From NCBI RefSeq assembly GCF_014879935.1, contig NZ_JACSRD010000118.1:1-64000 (forward strand): 64,000 nucleotides of DNA, written 5' to 3'. Positions within the stretch are counted from its first letter, which is position 1. Each line of letters opens with the position of its first letter. This DNA is from Prosthecobacter sp. (GTDB lineage Bacteria; Verrucomicrobiota; Verrucomicrobiia; Verrucomicrobiales; Verrucomicrobiaceae). The notes below the pieces were generated by a model. That model was not told the origin of the DNA. It saw nothing but the letters and a program-made list of their open reading frames with translations, and made no database searches. Of the stretch, positions 1-8,290 are shown one piece after another. Position numbers and translations under genes: made by a program.

Positions 1-39
1 CACGAGAAGCTGGACGCGCACTACGGGGCGAGTGTTTGA
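1..39 (+). CDS. 3' end of an upstream gene (partial)
   Basis: The first 13 codons of the window stay open in frame 1 and end with a TGA at 37-39, giving a short tail ending LDAHYGASV. This is consistent with the last residues of a gene that begins outside the window. The product cannot be identified from 12 residues. It would run in the same direction as the small-gene operon that follows 51 bases later. Confidence 0.35.
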   Translation, partial: HEKLDAHYGASV

Positions 40-78
40 TGGATCGAAAAGACGACTGCCCAATCTGAGCTCCTGTGA

Positions 79-84
79 TAGAAT
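79..84 (+). promoter_or_regulatory. possible -10 box of the small-gene operon
   Basis: TAGAAT lies 6 bases before the start codon at 91. No convincing -35 box is visible at the right distance, and the leader would be nearly absent, so this is a weak call. Confidence 0.25.
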
Positions 85-90
85 CAGCTC

Positions 91-426
91 ATGACTGCCA
101 GCTTTGACTCGATCCGTGACGCCGTGCTGCACCTGCCCAAGGGCGATCAAGTGCGCATCCTCACCCTTGTGGCGCTGGACGTTGCGGATGCGCATCCTGG
201 CATCGACTTTCAGGAGAATGTCTGCGGTGGTGCGGCCCGGATCATCCGCACGCGGATTCCTGTCTGGCTGCTGGAATCCCTGCGGCGCGGCGGCAAGACA
301 GACGCTGAGCTGCTGGCTGCCTATCCTTCGCTCAATGCCGAGGACCTCGCCAACGCGTGGAACTACGCGCGTTCGCATCGGGAGGAGATGAACCGGGAGA
401 TCGCGGCCAATGGAGATGAATCATGA
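91..426 (+). CDS. DUF433 domain protein, likely antitoxin partner
   Basis: The 111-residue protein carries the DUF433 pattern: a VCGGAARI segment near residue 45, then TRIPVWLLES, then a DAELLAAYPSLNAEDL stretch that ends in a helix. DUF433 proteins are small, predicted DNA-binding proteins with a helix-turn-helix-like fold and are typically paired with a DUF5615 PIN-like protein. The same pairing is seen here, because the stop overlaps the next start as ATGA. By family context it would be the antitoxin or autorepressor, but no toxicity can be read from sequence. The first ~40 residues are longer than the bare domain and may form an added helical region. Confidence 0.8.
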   Translation: MTASFDSIRDAVLHLPKGDQVRILTLVALDVADAHPGIDFQENVCGGAARIIRTRIPVWLLESLRRGGKTDAELLAAYPSLNAEDLANAWNYARSHREEMNREIAANGDES

Positions 427-764
427 CCGCCCGGCTGTATTCCAACGAGAACTTCCCGCTGCCAGTGGTCGAAGCTCTGCGCCAAAAAGGACATGATGTG
501 CTGACAACCCGTGACGCAGGAAGGGCCAACGAAGGCATCCCGGACGAGGAAGTTCTCGCTTTTGCCATCGCTGAAAAGCGGGCTGTGCTCACGCACAACC
601 GGCAGGACTTCATCCGTCTGCACCGGCTCAACCCCGAACACGAAGGCATCATCGTCTGCACCGACAATCCCGATTTTCCAGCCCTGGCGGTCAAGGTGCA
701 TGACCAACTGCAAGCGGTGAACTCGCTTAAAGGTCTGCTGATTCGAGTCAATCGAGGCCAATAA
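423..764 (+). CDS. DUF5615 family PIN-like protein (putative toxin)
   Basis: This 113-residue protein starts with RLYSNENFPLPVVEALRQKG, where the usual family motif is an acidic D-E-N. It continues with GHDVLTTRD, a PDEEVLAFA segment and AVLTHNRQDFIRLH, the typical DUF5615 layout related to PIN ribonuclease domains. Acidic or polar positions (E9, N10, D36, D57) are where the PIN-like metal site would be expected. The canonical first Asp is Asn8 here, so nuclease activity is uncertain. It overlaps the DUF433 gene by 4 bases and is 7 bases from the next gene, so translation is probably coupled. The likely role is a VapC-like toxin module, which is inference from the pairing. Confidence 0.8.
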   Translation: MTARLYSNENFPLPVVEALRQKGHDVLTTRDAGRANEGIPDEEVLAFAIAEKRAVLTHNRQDFIRLHRLNPEHEGIIVCTDNPDFPALAVKVHDQLQAVNSLKGLLIRVNRGQ

Positions 765-771
765 CGATGCC

Positions 772-1122
772 ATGCCCATCCCGCCCGTCACCCACTGGCG
801 CATCCCGCTACTCCAGTTGCTCGGAGATAGCATGGAGCGTGCGCTTGCTGAGGCTGCCAATGCTTTGGCGGATGCTTTCAAGCTCACGGACGAGGAACGC
901 AGTGCCGTGCTGCCGATCGGTTATCCGGTGGTGCGGCATCGCACGGGCTGGGCTGGCTTTCATCTGCGCAAGGCGGGCCTCGTGGATGACACCAAGCGCG
1001 GCATCCTGCTCATCACGGAGGAAGGCAAGAAGCTGCGGGCGACGAAACCCACCAGCCTGTCCGAGAGCGTGCGGATGAGGATTACTTCGCCGAACGTGAA
1101 GCCTCAAACGTTCCGGGCATGA
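772..1122 (+). CDS. orphan Mrr N-terminal winged-helix domain protein
   Basis: Residues 1-90 match the N-terminal DNA-recognition domain of Mrr-type type IV restriction enzymes: MPIPP at the start, a central LADAFKLTDEERSAVLP, then RTGWAGFHLRKAGLVDDTKRGI, LLITEEGKKL. In complete Mrr proteins (about 300 residues) a PD-(D/E)XK nuclease domain follows. Here the protein ends after 116 residues with an unrelated tail, so the catalytic half is missing. No nuclease motif appears in the next two genes. It could be a DNA-binding regulator derived from Mrr or the remnant of a restriction gene. The stop overlaps the next start (ATGA at 1119-1122). Confidence 0.7.
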   Translation: MPIPPVTHWRIPLLQLLGDSMERALAEAANALADAFKLTDEERSAVLPIGYPVVRHRTGWAGFHLRKAGLVDDTKRGILLITEEGKKLRATKPTSLSESVRMRITSPNVKPQTFRA

Positions 1123-1385
1123 AATTCAACCCACACACCCACCGCCTGTTCACTGATGACGGCCGTCTGATCAAGCGGCTGGCCTGCGCGTTCCAGGTGG
1201 ACTGGAGCAAGCTGGAGGCGACGGAGGATCTGGCGGCGCGGCGTTGTGACCGCTGCCAGCATGCGGTGACGGACACGGCGCTGCGGACGGAGGCGGAGCT
1301 GCTGGCGCTGATGGCGGAGAATCCGCAGGCCTGCCTGAAGGTGAACCTTTCTCAAGAGAACCTGACCCTGACCTACCAACGATGA
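1119..1385 (+). CDS. conserved hypothetical protein with CxxC motif
   Basis: This is an 88-residue soluble protein that starts MKFNPHTHRLFTDDG and has an RRCDRCQHAV segment near residue 43, a single CxxC pair that could bind metal only with a partner or a His. Similar small proteins are widespread in bacteria without a known function. It sits between 4-base overlaps on both sides (ATGA at 1119 and at 1382), so it is clearly part of the operon and translationally coupled to its neighbours. Confidence 0.7.
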   Translation: MKFNPHTHRLFTDDGRLIKRLACAFQVDWSKLEATEDLAARRCDRCQHAVTDTALRTEAELLALMAENPQACLKVNLSQENLTLTYQR

Positions 1386-1855
1386 AAGCCGACGAAGCAC
1401 CAAAGAAGAAACGCCTGCGGGTGATCAAGACCGCGCGGACGGAAGCCGCGATCAACCAGGCGGCGAAGGCGGGCTTCCGCCCGCTGGTGCGGCCGGTGAA
1501 GCCCTCGAAGAAGATTCACAGCAAGTTCAGCGTGTGGCAGAATCAGGCCACCGGTGAGATCGAGGTGGTGGGCGATTTCCGCTCCTGCCACTTCGCCGAA
1601 CCTTGGACACAAGTGATCGGCTGGACGGAGTATTACCCGCATGCCTTTCCAGAGCCGTTCGCCGCCTACCTGATCCCGCCGGACCTCCAGCCGGGCGAGC
1701 GGGTGCTGGTGAAGGATTTGATCGAGGATTTCGTGGGGACGAGCTGGAACCAGGGCGACAATTACCGGCTGGAGTCCGGGGAGGCAGTGTGGGACGGCGA
1801 GGACCTGAAGATCGACTACCAGCCGTCGAGACACCGGCAGGTGGTCTTCGGCTGA
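1382..1855 (+). CDS. hypothetical protein, last gene of the operon
   Basis: This 157-residue protein has a strongly basic, Ala/Lys-rich N-terminus (residues 1-45) followed by a compact region with many aromatic residues, including HSKFSVWQN, GEIEVVGDF and a WTEYYPHAFPEPF stretch. No signal peptide or membrane segment is visible. I do not recognise the family. It overlaps the previous gene by 4 bases and ends 29 bases from the stop of the convergent oxidase gene. Confidence 0.65.
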   Translation: MKADEAPKKKRLRVIKTARTEAAINQAAKAGFRPLVRPVKPSKKIHSKFSVWQNQATGEIEVVGDFRSCHFAEPWTQVIGWTEYYPHAFPEPFAAYLIPPDLQPGERVLVKDLIEDFVGTSWNQGDNYRLESGEAVWDGEDLKIDYQPSRHRQVVFG

Positions 1856-1884
1856 GGCGCTTCCGTCGCAGGCAGCATCTTCTC

Positions 1885-2991
1885 TCACCGCCGCCAGAGG
1901 ATGGACGGCTGGATCTGGGCGAGGGTGGCGCAGCCGGTGAGACCCATGGCGACTTCGAGCTCGGCGCGGAGGATGTTCAGCACGTGGGCGACGCCGATGG
2001 CACCGGCGACGCTGAGGCCGAAGAGGCAGGGGCGGCCGACGAGGACGGCGCTGGCCCCCAGGGCGATGGCTTTGAGCACATCGGTGCCGCGACGGATGCC
2101 GCCATCGAGGAGCACGGGCACGCGGCCAGCGACGGCTTCGACGATCTGCGGCAGGACGTCGATGGTGGCGGGCATGGTGTCGAGGATGCGGCCACCGTGA
2201 TTGGAGACGATGACTCCGGCGCAGCCGCGCTGGATCGCATGGTGCGCATCATCGGGAGAAAGGATGCCTTTGAGCAGGACGGGCAGTCTGGTAAAGCTCA
2301 GCAGCCAGTCCAAGTCGTCCCAGGTGGGGGCGTCGTCGAGCAGGGAGCCGAAGGCGACGTTCTCCCCGGCCATGCGAGGGCGGAGGTCGGGCTGGCGCAT
2401 GCCGCGCAGGTTCACGGCCTCGATGCCGTCCGGCATGCGGAACTGCGCCCGCTGCTGGCGGTTGCGGATGCCGGTGAGCGGGGCATCCACGGTGAGCACG
2501 AGCGCCTGATAGCCCGCGTTCTCCGCCCGGCGCACGAGCTCCTGCGTGAAACCGCGATCCGGCTGCATGTAGAGCTGGAACCAGAGCGCTGTCTCCGCCG
2601 CGGCGGCGATGTCTTCCAGCGGCACCGTGGCGCGGGTGCTGACGACCATGCCGGCCTTCATCGCCGAGGCTCCGAGCACGGTGGCCAGCTCCCCGTCGGG
2701 ATGGGCGAGGCGATGGTAGGCGATGGGGGCGAGCAGGATGGGATGGTCAAAGCTGCGGCCGAACAACTCCACGCGCATGTGGCCGCCTTTCAGGTCCCGC
2801 AGCACACGGGGCACGAGTTTCAGGGTGTCGAAGGCGCTGCGGTTGTCCCGCAGGGTGATCTCATCGGCGGCACCACCGGAGAAGTAAGCCCAGGCGTTTT
2901 CGCCGAGGTGGTGGCGTGCCAGCGGCTCGTAATCGGCGAGCGCCACGACATCGGGCGGGATCTGCGTGAGCGGTGGCAGCGGAAAGGACAT
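1885..2991 (-). CDS. FMN-dependent alpha-hydroxy-acid oxidase/dehydrogenase
   Basis: The 368-residue protein belongs to the glycolate oxidase/L-lactate dehydrogenase/lactate 2-monooxygenase family. It would oxidise an L-2-hydroxy acid to the 2-keto acid using FMN in a TIM barrel. Family landmarks are present: YFSGGA near residue 36, LLAPIAYHRLAHPDGE, the substrate-binding VLTVDAP, the active-site SNHGGR with the catalytic His at about 265, and the phosphate-binding DGGIRRGTDVLKAIALGA near 297. Length is normal for the family. There is no signal peptide, so it is probably cytoplasmic. It is the last gene of a minus-strand run, 30 bases after the lyase-like gene. Which acid it uses cannot be told from the sequence. 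Confidence 0.9.
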   Translation of the reverse strand: MSFPLPPLTQIPPDVVALADYEPLARHHLGENAWAYFSGGAADEITLRDNRSAFDTLKLVPRVLRDLKGGHMRVELFGRSFDHPILLAPIAYHRLAHPDGELATVLGASAMKAGMVVSTRATVPLEDIAAAAETALWFQLYMQPDRGFTQELVRRAENAGYQALVLTVDAPLTGIRNRQQRAQFRMPDGIEAVNLRGMRQPDLRPRMAGENVAFGSLLDDAPTWDDLDWLLSFTRLPVLLKGILSPDDAHHAIQRGCAGVIVSNHGGRILDTMPATIDVLPQIVEAVAGRVPVLLDGGIRRGTDVLKAIALGASAVLVGRPCLFGLSVAGAIGVAHVLNILRAELEVAMGLTGCATLAQIQPSILWRR

Positions 2992-3021
2992 GGGGCGGAG
3001 GCGAAGGGGGCTGCGGGCCGG

Positions 3022-3831
3022 TCAATGCTTCACCGGGGCGGCCTTGGTGACGCTGAGGCCGGTGAACTCCACCCAGCAGGGCCGCGTGGGGGCCCAGGAG
3101 GAGTCGCCACCGCCATGGAAGGTCTCGAAGTAGAGGCCGTCCACGCCGAAGCTGTCCACGCTGCGCCATTCCATGTCGGTGCGCTCGACCATGAGGCGCT
3201 GGCCCTGGCCTTCGAGCGTGGTCCACACGCGCAGGGTGCCATCGCGCTGGCCGGGCGCGTTCATCGTGACGGCGATGCGCACTTTCACAGCGGCATCGGT
3301 GGGAAAGCGGAAGTCGGTGGGAAAGGCGAAGCTGTCGCCATAATCGCCCTTCTGGTTCTTGTGATACACGTAGGCCTCGCCACGGCCGTCCTTGCGCCAC
3401 ATGAGGCGTGCGGAGAAGCCGTTCGTGCCGTCCGCAGGCCGTCCACCGCTGACGTTTTCGGGGCCGCCGCAGAGGCCGGGCAGCTTGCCACCTTTGACGA
3501 AGTCGAAGTCGCTGCTGAAGCGCAGGGTGTAATGCAGCTCGGCCTTCTGATGCCGTCCCATGGGCCAGCGCCAGCCCGCGCCGCCTTTCTCCGGACCGAT
3601 CTGGCCGGTGGCGAAGTTCACGCGCAGCCACTTCAGCGAATCGTGCTCCACGACTTCGCAGCGGCCGTCATTCACGCCGCCTTCAAACTCGCACCCAGGC
3701 CAGTCGGCCTTCCACTGCGCCTTGGTGTAAGGGCCGGGAGCGCCGTGGAAGGTGACGGAGAGCGGCAGATCGGCCGCGAACAGACCGAAGGCGGAGCCCA
3801 GCAGGCAAAGCAGAATGTGGCGGAGGCGCAT
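3022..3831 (-). CDS. secreted polysaccharide-lyase-like protein (PL14-like jelly roll)
   Basis: The protein is about 269 residues from the chosen start. I chose the Met at 3831 because it begins a normal signal peptide (MRLRHILLCLLGSAFGLFA); an upstream ATG at 3867 would add 12 very basic residues. The body contains LHYTLRFSSDFDFVKGGKLPGL, then GFSARLMWRKDGRGEAYVYH, and a late beta-rich FEGQ/FHGG region. This pattern occurs in secreted PL14-like lyase domains of the concanavalin-type beta-sandwich fold. It may cleave or bind an acidic polysaccharide outside the cytoplasm; catalytic residues were not assigned. It lies 42 bases downstream of the PEP-CTERM gene and could be cotranscribed with it. 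Confidence 0.65.
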   Translation of the reverse strand: MRLRHILLCLLGSAFGLFAADLPLSVTFHGAPGPYTKAQWKADWPGCEFEGGVNDGRCEVVEHDSLKWLRVNFATGQIGPEKGGAGWRWPMGRHQKAELHYTLRFSSDFDFVKGGKLPGLCGGPENVSGGRPADGTNGFSARLMWRKDGRGEAYVYHKNQKGDYGDSFAFPTDFRFPTDAAVKVRIAVTMNAPGQRDGTLRVWTTLEGQGQRLMVERTDMEWRSVDSFGVDGLYFETFHGGGDSSWAPTRPCWVEFTGLSVTKAAPVKH

Positions 3832-3873
3832 GCGCCGCGAACAAACACCGTGATGCCGGCGCCGCATGTGAAA

Positions 3874-5883
3874 TCACGCGGTCCGGCGGCGGCGCAACGC
3901 GAGGGCGCAGAGCGCCATGAGCAGCAGCACGGCGCGTGACGGCTCCGGCACGACGACGATGATGCCGTGGCTGGCGAACAGGTCGGTGTTCAAGGCCAGC
4001 CCGGTGCCCAGCACGAGACCGCTGAAGTCAAAGCTGGCCGTGCCGGTCATGCTGCTGGAAAGGGTCGCCCAGTCGAGCAGGTCAAACACGTCGCCAAACT
4101 CGGGCGTGTAGCCGTTGAGGAAGGTGGAGTCGAGCTTCAACACGCCATCGAACTCCGGCGCGGAAGGCCCGTTGGAGACGAGGTGGTCGTGCAGGGACAC
4201 GGTGTTCGCCGCCTCCCAGCCGTCGATGATGGTCGAATTGATCGAGCCGAGGTTGTTTTCATGGCCGCGGATGGAGGCTTCATCGTTCAAGGTGGCGCTG
4301 CCGAGCTGCATGAGCAGCGTGCCGCCGGCGCTGACCGTGAGATCACCGCCGACGGTGAGCAGACCCTCCGCAGCGACGCCGGGAGCGACGACACCGCCAC
4401 TGTTCACGATCAAATCACCGCCGATGACGCCCGTGCCGCCGAGGGTGGCATTCACGGTGACGGCTCCGGTGCCGGTGGCGGAGCCAGTGCTGTTGTTCAC
4501 CAGCAGAACCCCGCCATCCACGAGCGTGGGGCCGCTGTAGGTGCTGGCGGCGGTGAGTTCCAGCGTTCCGGTGCCGAGCTTGGTGAGTCCGAGGCTGTTC
4601 GCGCCGCCATTGGTGTCGCTGATGGCGGTCGCATAGGTGAAGGTGCCGGTGGCGTTGGTCGTGTCGATGCCGAGTGAGGAGCCGTCCTTGAATCCACCGG
4701 ATGCGGTGCCCAGCGCTTTGATCACATCGAGATCTGCAGCGGTGAATTCACCTGTGCCGCCGACATTGAAGGCGGCCGTCGCCCCGGATTCGACGACGAG
4801 GTTCGTGGCGGTCCAACTGGCTGGCGTGTTGTTGTAGAAGGCAGTTTGTTTTGCGAACTGCAGCGTGCCGGCGGAGACCGTGGTGACGCCGCTGTAGGTG
4901 TTCACGCCGTCCATGATGAGCAAACCGGGGGTGGTCTTGGTCAAACCGCCGCCGCCATTGAGCTCGGCCACGTTTTGCAGCGTTCCGGAGGCGGCGACGA
5001 AGGTGAGCACCTCCGTCGCGGTGCCGATGGCGTGGCCGGTCATGTCGAGCGTGGCACCATCGAGCGTGAGCGTGGCGTTTTCCGTGCCTGCGCCGCCGGT
5101 GCGGACGATGTCGCCCGTCACGGTGACGGTGCCGCCGGTGAGGTCGATAGTGGAGTTCACTGTGCGGCCGGTGCCGGCGCTGGCCATGTTGATGGCGGTG
5201 CCTGAGCCGCTGCCGATGATGACGCTGCCGCCGGTGACATTGAGATCCGCGTTCACCGTGCCCCCGCTGCCGCTGTTCGTGCCCATTTCGATCGAGCCGA
5301 TGATCACGGAGGGCGTGCCGCCGGGATCGCTGTCGCCCAGATTGACGGTGGCCGTGGCTCCGCCGGTGCCGGAGCCGCTGCGACCGGCCATGACGAGCGT
5401 GGAGATGTCCAACGTGCCACGGTCAAAGGTGAGCGTGGCGTTGGTGCCGCCGGTGTTGGCGGTGCGTGTGGCCATGGTCAGCGTGCTGATCTTGAGATCA
5501 GACACATGACCGGCGAGGTTCAGCGTGGCGTTCATGGTGGTGCCGGTGCTGCCGATGGTGTTGACCATGTTCACCAGCGCGCGGCTGTCTTCCTGGCCGT
5601 CCGAGCCGCGCAACCTGAAGGTGCCGGTGGTGTCGCCGGGGTCGAACTGCACCACGCCGCTGGAGCGCACGCCGGAGAGGGCGCTGCCGATGTTGAAGAT
5701 GTCCGCGTTGAAGACGTTCGTGCCGCTGCCGAGCGTGAGCGTGTGGGTGGAGCTGCCGCCGCTGCCATCGCCGATCTTGATCGAGCGGGCGGTGATGGTG
5801 TTGTTGATCGCGAGCTTCGCGGAGGATGGATCGGAGGTGGTGCCGGTGTTGATGTCGCCCAGCTTGAAGATGCCGGCGTCGAG
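3874..5883 (-). pseudogene. C-terminal piece of the broken PEP-CTERM beta-strand-repeat protein
   Basis: This is the last ~670 residues of the giant protein that starts at 13063, now in a different frame from the middle piece. The homologous reading begins at LDAGIFKLGDIN (about 5883). It continues with Gly/Thr/Ser-rich beta-strand repeats, including autotransporter-associated repeats such as LTKTTPGLLIMDGVNTYSG and LTKLGTGTLELTAASTYSG. It ends in VPEPS, a hydrophobic segment and RRRRTA, a standard PEP-CTERM sorting signal (exosortase substrate). The open frame can be extended to 5955, but residues before LDAG are the wrong frame of the upstream coding region. Without the frameshift this part would not be made. 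Confidence 0.75.
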
Positions 5884-8290
5884 TGCCGACGGTGGCGGAG
5901 CCGATGGTGGCCCCGAAGACGAGGCTGCCGGTGGTGTTGATGGCATTGTCCGCACTGGCGGCCAGGGTGCCGTTCGCGGCGACGAAGTTCAGCGTGCTCA
6001 ACGGTGCCGCGGCGGCCAGCGTGGTGGTGCCGGAGCCGTTTTGCACCACGGAGCCCGATCCCGTCACCACGCTGGAGACCACGAGGCCGCTGTCGGAGCG
6101 GTTGAAGGCGAGAATCGCGGAGCCTTCCACGATCACCTCACCACAGCCCAGCGTTCCGGTGCTGCCGCCGTTTCCGATCGCGAGGATGCCGGAGCCGACC
6201 CGCGTGCCGCCGGTGTAGGTGTTCGCGCCCGCGAACACGGTCGTGCCCGGGCCGGTGGTGCGCACATTGACCATGCCGGTGCCGTTGTCAGCGATGACCG
6301 CGCCGATGGTGAGCGGCTGCGTGCCGGTGGAATCCTGATTTTGGAGGAACATCGTCGCCGTCGTGTTGTCCGCCGCGCCGGCGGTGAGCGTGCCATTCGC
6401 GGTGAACGTGAGCGCGGAACTGCCATCCGGCTGCAAAACGCCGCCGGTGGCGATGCGCAGCACATTCCCGGCGCCAATGTCCACCACGGCCTCTCCTCCG
6501 GCCGCGCCTTGAAGCAGCGTGTAGATCGTGGTGGTGCCGGGAGCGGCCAACGTGACCGGATTCACCGTGCTGCCGGCCTCGATGATGCGGACATTGTCCG
6601 TGGGGGCGTTCACAATCGTCTGCGTGCCGGTGCCACCGCCGAGCCGGTCGATGTCCTGATCGAAAGTGCTGAGTCCGACGATGAGTCCATCCGGACCGTT
6701 GGTCGAATTGGTGGCCCAACTGCCGCCCGCTGTGGCCCAGCCGCCGAGGATGCCGTTCACGTTCAGATTGTCCGTGGTGGCGATGTTGTCGGCGGAGATG
6801 CGCAGGGAGCCCGCGTTCCGCGTGATCGTGTTCAAGTGGATGATGGAGGAGCCGGCGCTGCGTTCGATGGCGACGGTGCCGTTGATCGTGGTGCTGAGGA
6901 CGACTTCCTCATGAGCGACGGTGCCCGCGAGGTCGAGAATGCCATCGTTCAGGATGAGCGCGGCGGAGTCCGACAGCATCGAGCTGTCCGCAGCGTAGGC
7001 GAGCCGCAACGTGCCGCCGGAAAGCGTGGTGGTGCCGGTGAAGGTGTTCCCCATCGTCAGGGTGAGCGCGGCGGTGCCTGCTTTCACAAAGGAAAGCGCC
7101 GCGTCGATCTCCCCGGGCTGGAGTTCGAAGAAGTTCAGGCCGTCGCGGATGATGACGGCCACGACGGAATCGACCGACTGCGTGACGGTGATGGAGCCGG
7201 CGGTGGTGGCGGCGTTTTCGATGTAGGTGTCTACGGTGGCACCGGTGGAGATGAGGCTGCCGATGGTGATGTTGTTGCCCGAGGTCTGGAGCGTGGCGTT
7301 GTTGCGCATCGTGACATCGTTGCGGGCGCTCAAACCGAGGGAGCTGCCGATGCTGACAATGTGCTGCGTGTCCACATCTGACGTGGCATTGCCCATGATG
7401 AGATTGCCGGCCCAGCCCGAGTTGTCGCCGTTCAGGCCCCAGACAGGGCGTAGCACGAGGTCATCGAAGGGGCTGGTGATGCTGCCGTTGATGATGTTGG
7501 CGCTGCCGCCCTGGGTGATGGAGAGCGTGATGTCATTGCCCACGGCGCCGATGATGTCGCCGTTGAAGTTGATGAAGACCGTCTCCGAGTTCTCGAGGGC
7601 GCCGATGGCGCGGGTGTCATTGCGGGTGCTGCCGCTGCTGGTGGTGGCGGTGATGTCGCGCGCGTCGTCCTGGTAGAAGAACTGCACGTCATCCCGCAGC
7701 GTGAGGGAGCCGTTGTAGTTCACCACATCCGCCTCCGCCAGATAACGCGCGCCGATGCGCTTGGTCTGGGAGCCCGCGCCGTCATCATTGCGCACGATGA
7801 TGTCCTGCGTGATGGAAGCCACGTCACGGTAGCCGCCTTCGTCGCGATAGGTCAGCGTGACGGTGCTGTTGCCGGTGACGTATTCCCCCGCCTGCTCGGC
7901 GAACAGGTTGTGACCGAGGATGATGGGCAGCGTGCCTTTTCCGGCGACATCACCGGCGCTGAAGAGCTCCAGTTGGCCCTCGCTGACGATGATCTGGCCG
8001 GTCCATTCGGGGTTGTTCTCGCGCAGGCCGAGATAACCCGCGCCCACCTTGGTGATGCCGCCGTCGCCGGTGATGTAACCGCCTGAATCATTGAAGTAAT
8101 TCGAGCCGCGCACGGTGTTGATGATCATGGCCCCGGCGATGGAGCCGGCGGTCTGGAAGCCGTCCGGAGTTCCCGCATGGCCGAGGCTGTCGATCTGGAT
8201 GACGCCGCGAAGGCTGATGTTGTTGTTGTGCGGATTGGCCGCGGTGTTCACCGGCGCGAGGTCGAGAATGCTGCCGCCTTCAAAGATGAA
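5884..8290 (-). pseudogene. middle piece of the broken beta-strand-repeat protein
   Basis: This piece is in the same frame as the N-terminal piece, directly after the in-frame TGA at 8291-8293. It reads FIFEGGSILDLAPVNTAANP and onward without a break for about 800 residues. The content is parallel beta-helix-like, low-complexity Thr/Ser/Gly/Asn repeats with typical strand motifs such as ITKVGAGYLGLRE and FVKAGTAALTLTMGNTFTG. Past 5884 the frame becomes Arg/His-rich shadow sequence, and the homologous reading shifts to another frame. A GTG at 8251 could start a separate product, but no signal peptide follows it, so export would fail. Confidence 0.7.

Noticed and set aside
772-1122. complete Mrr restriction endonuclease
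   Set aside because: Only the winged-helix part is present; no PD-(D/E)XK motif follows.
1603-3939. 778-residue plus-strand frame across the oxidase and lyase-like genes
   Set aside because: It is antisense to two well-supported genes and its composition (Gly/Ala/Arg/His runs) is that of a GC-rich shadow frame.
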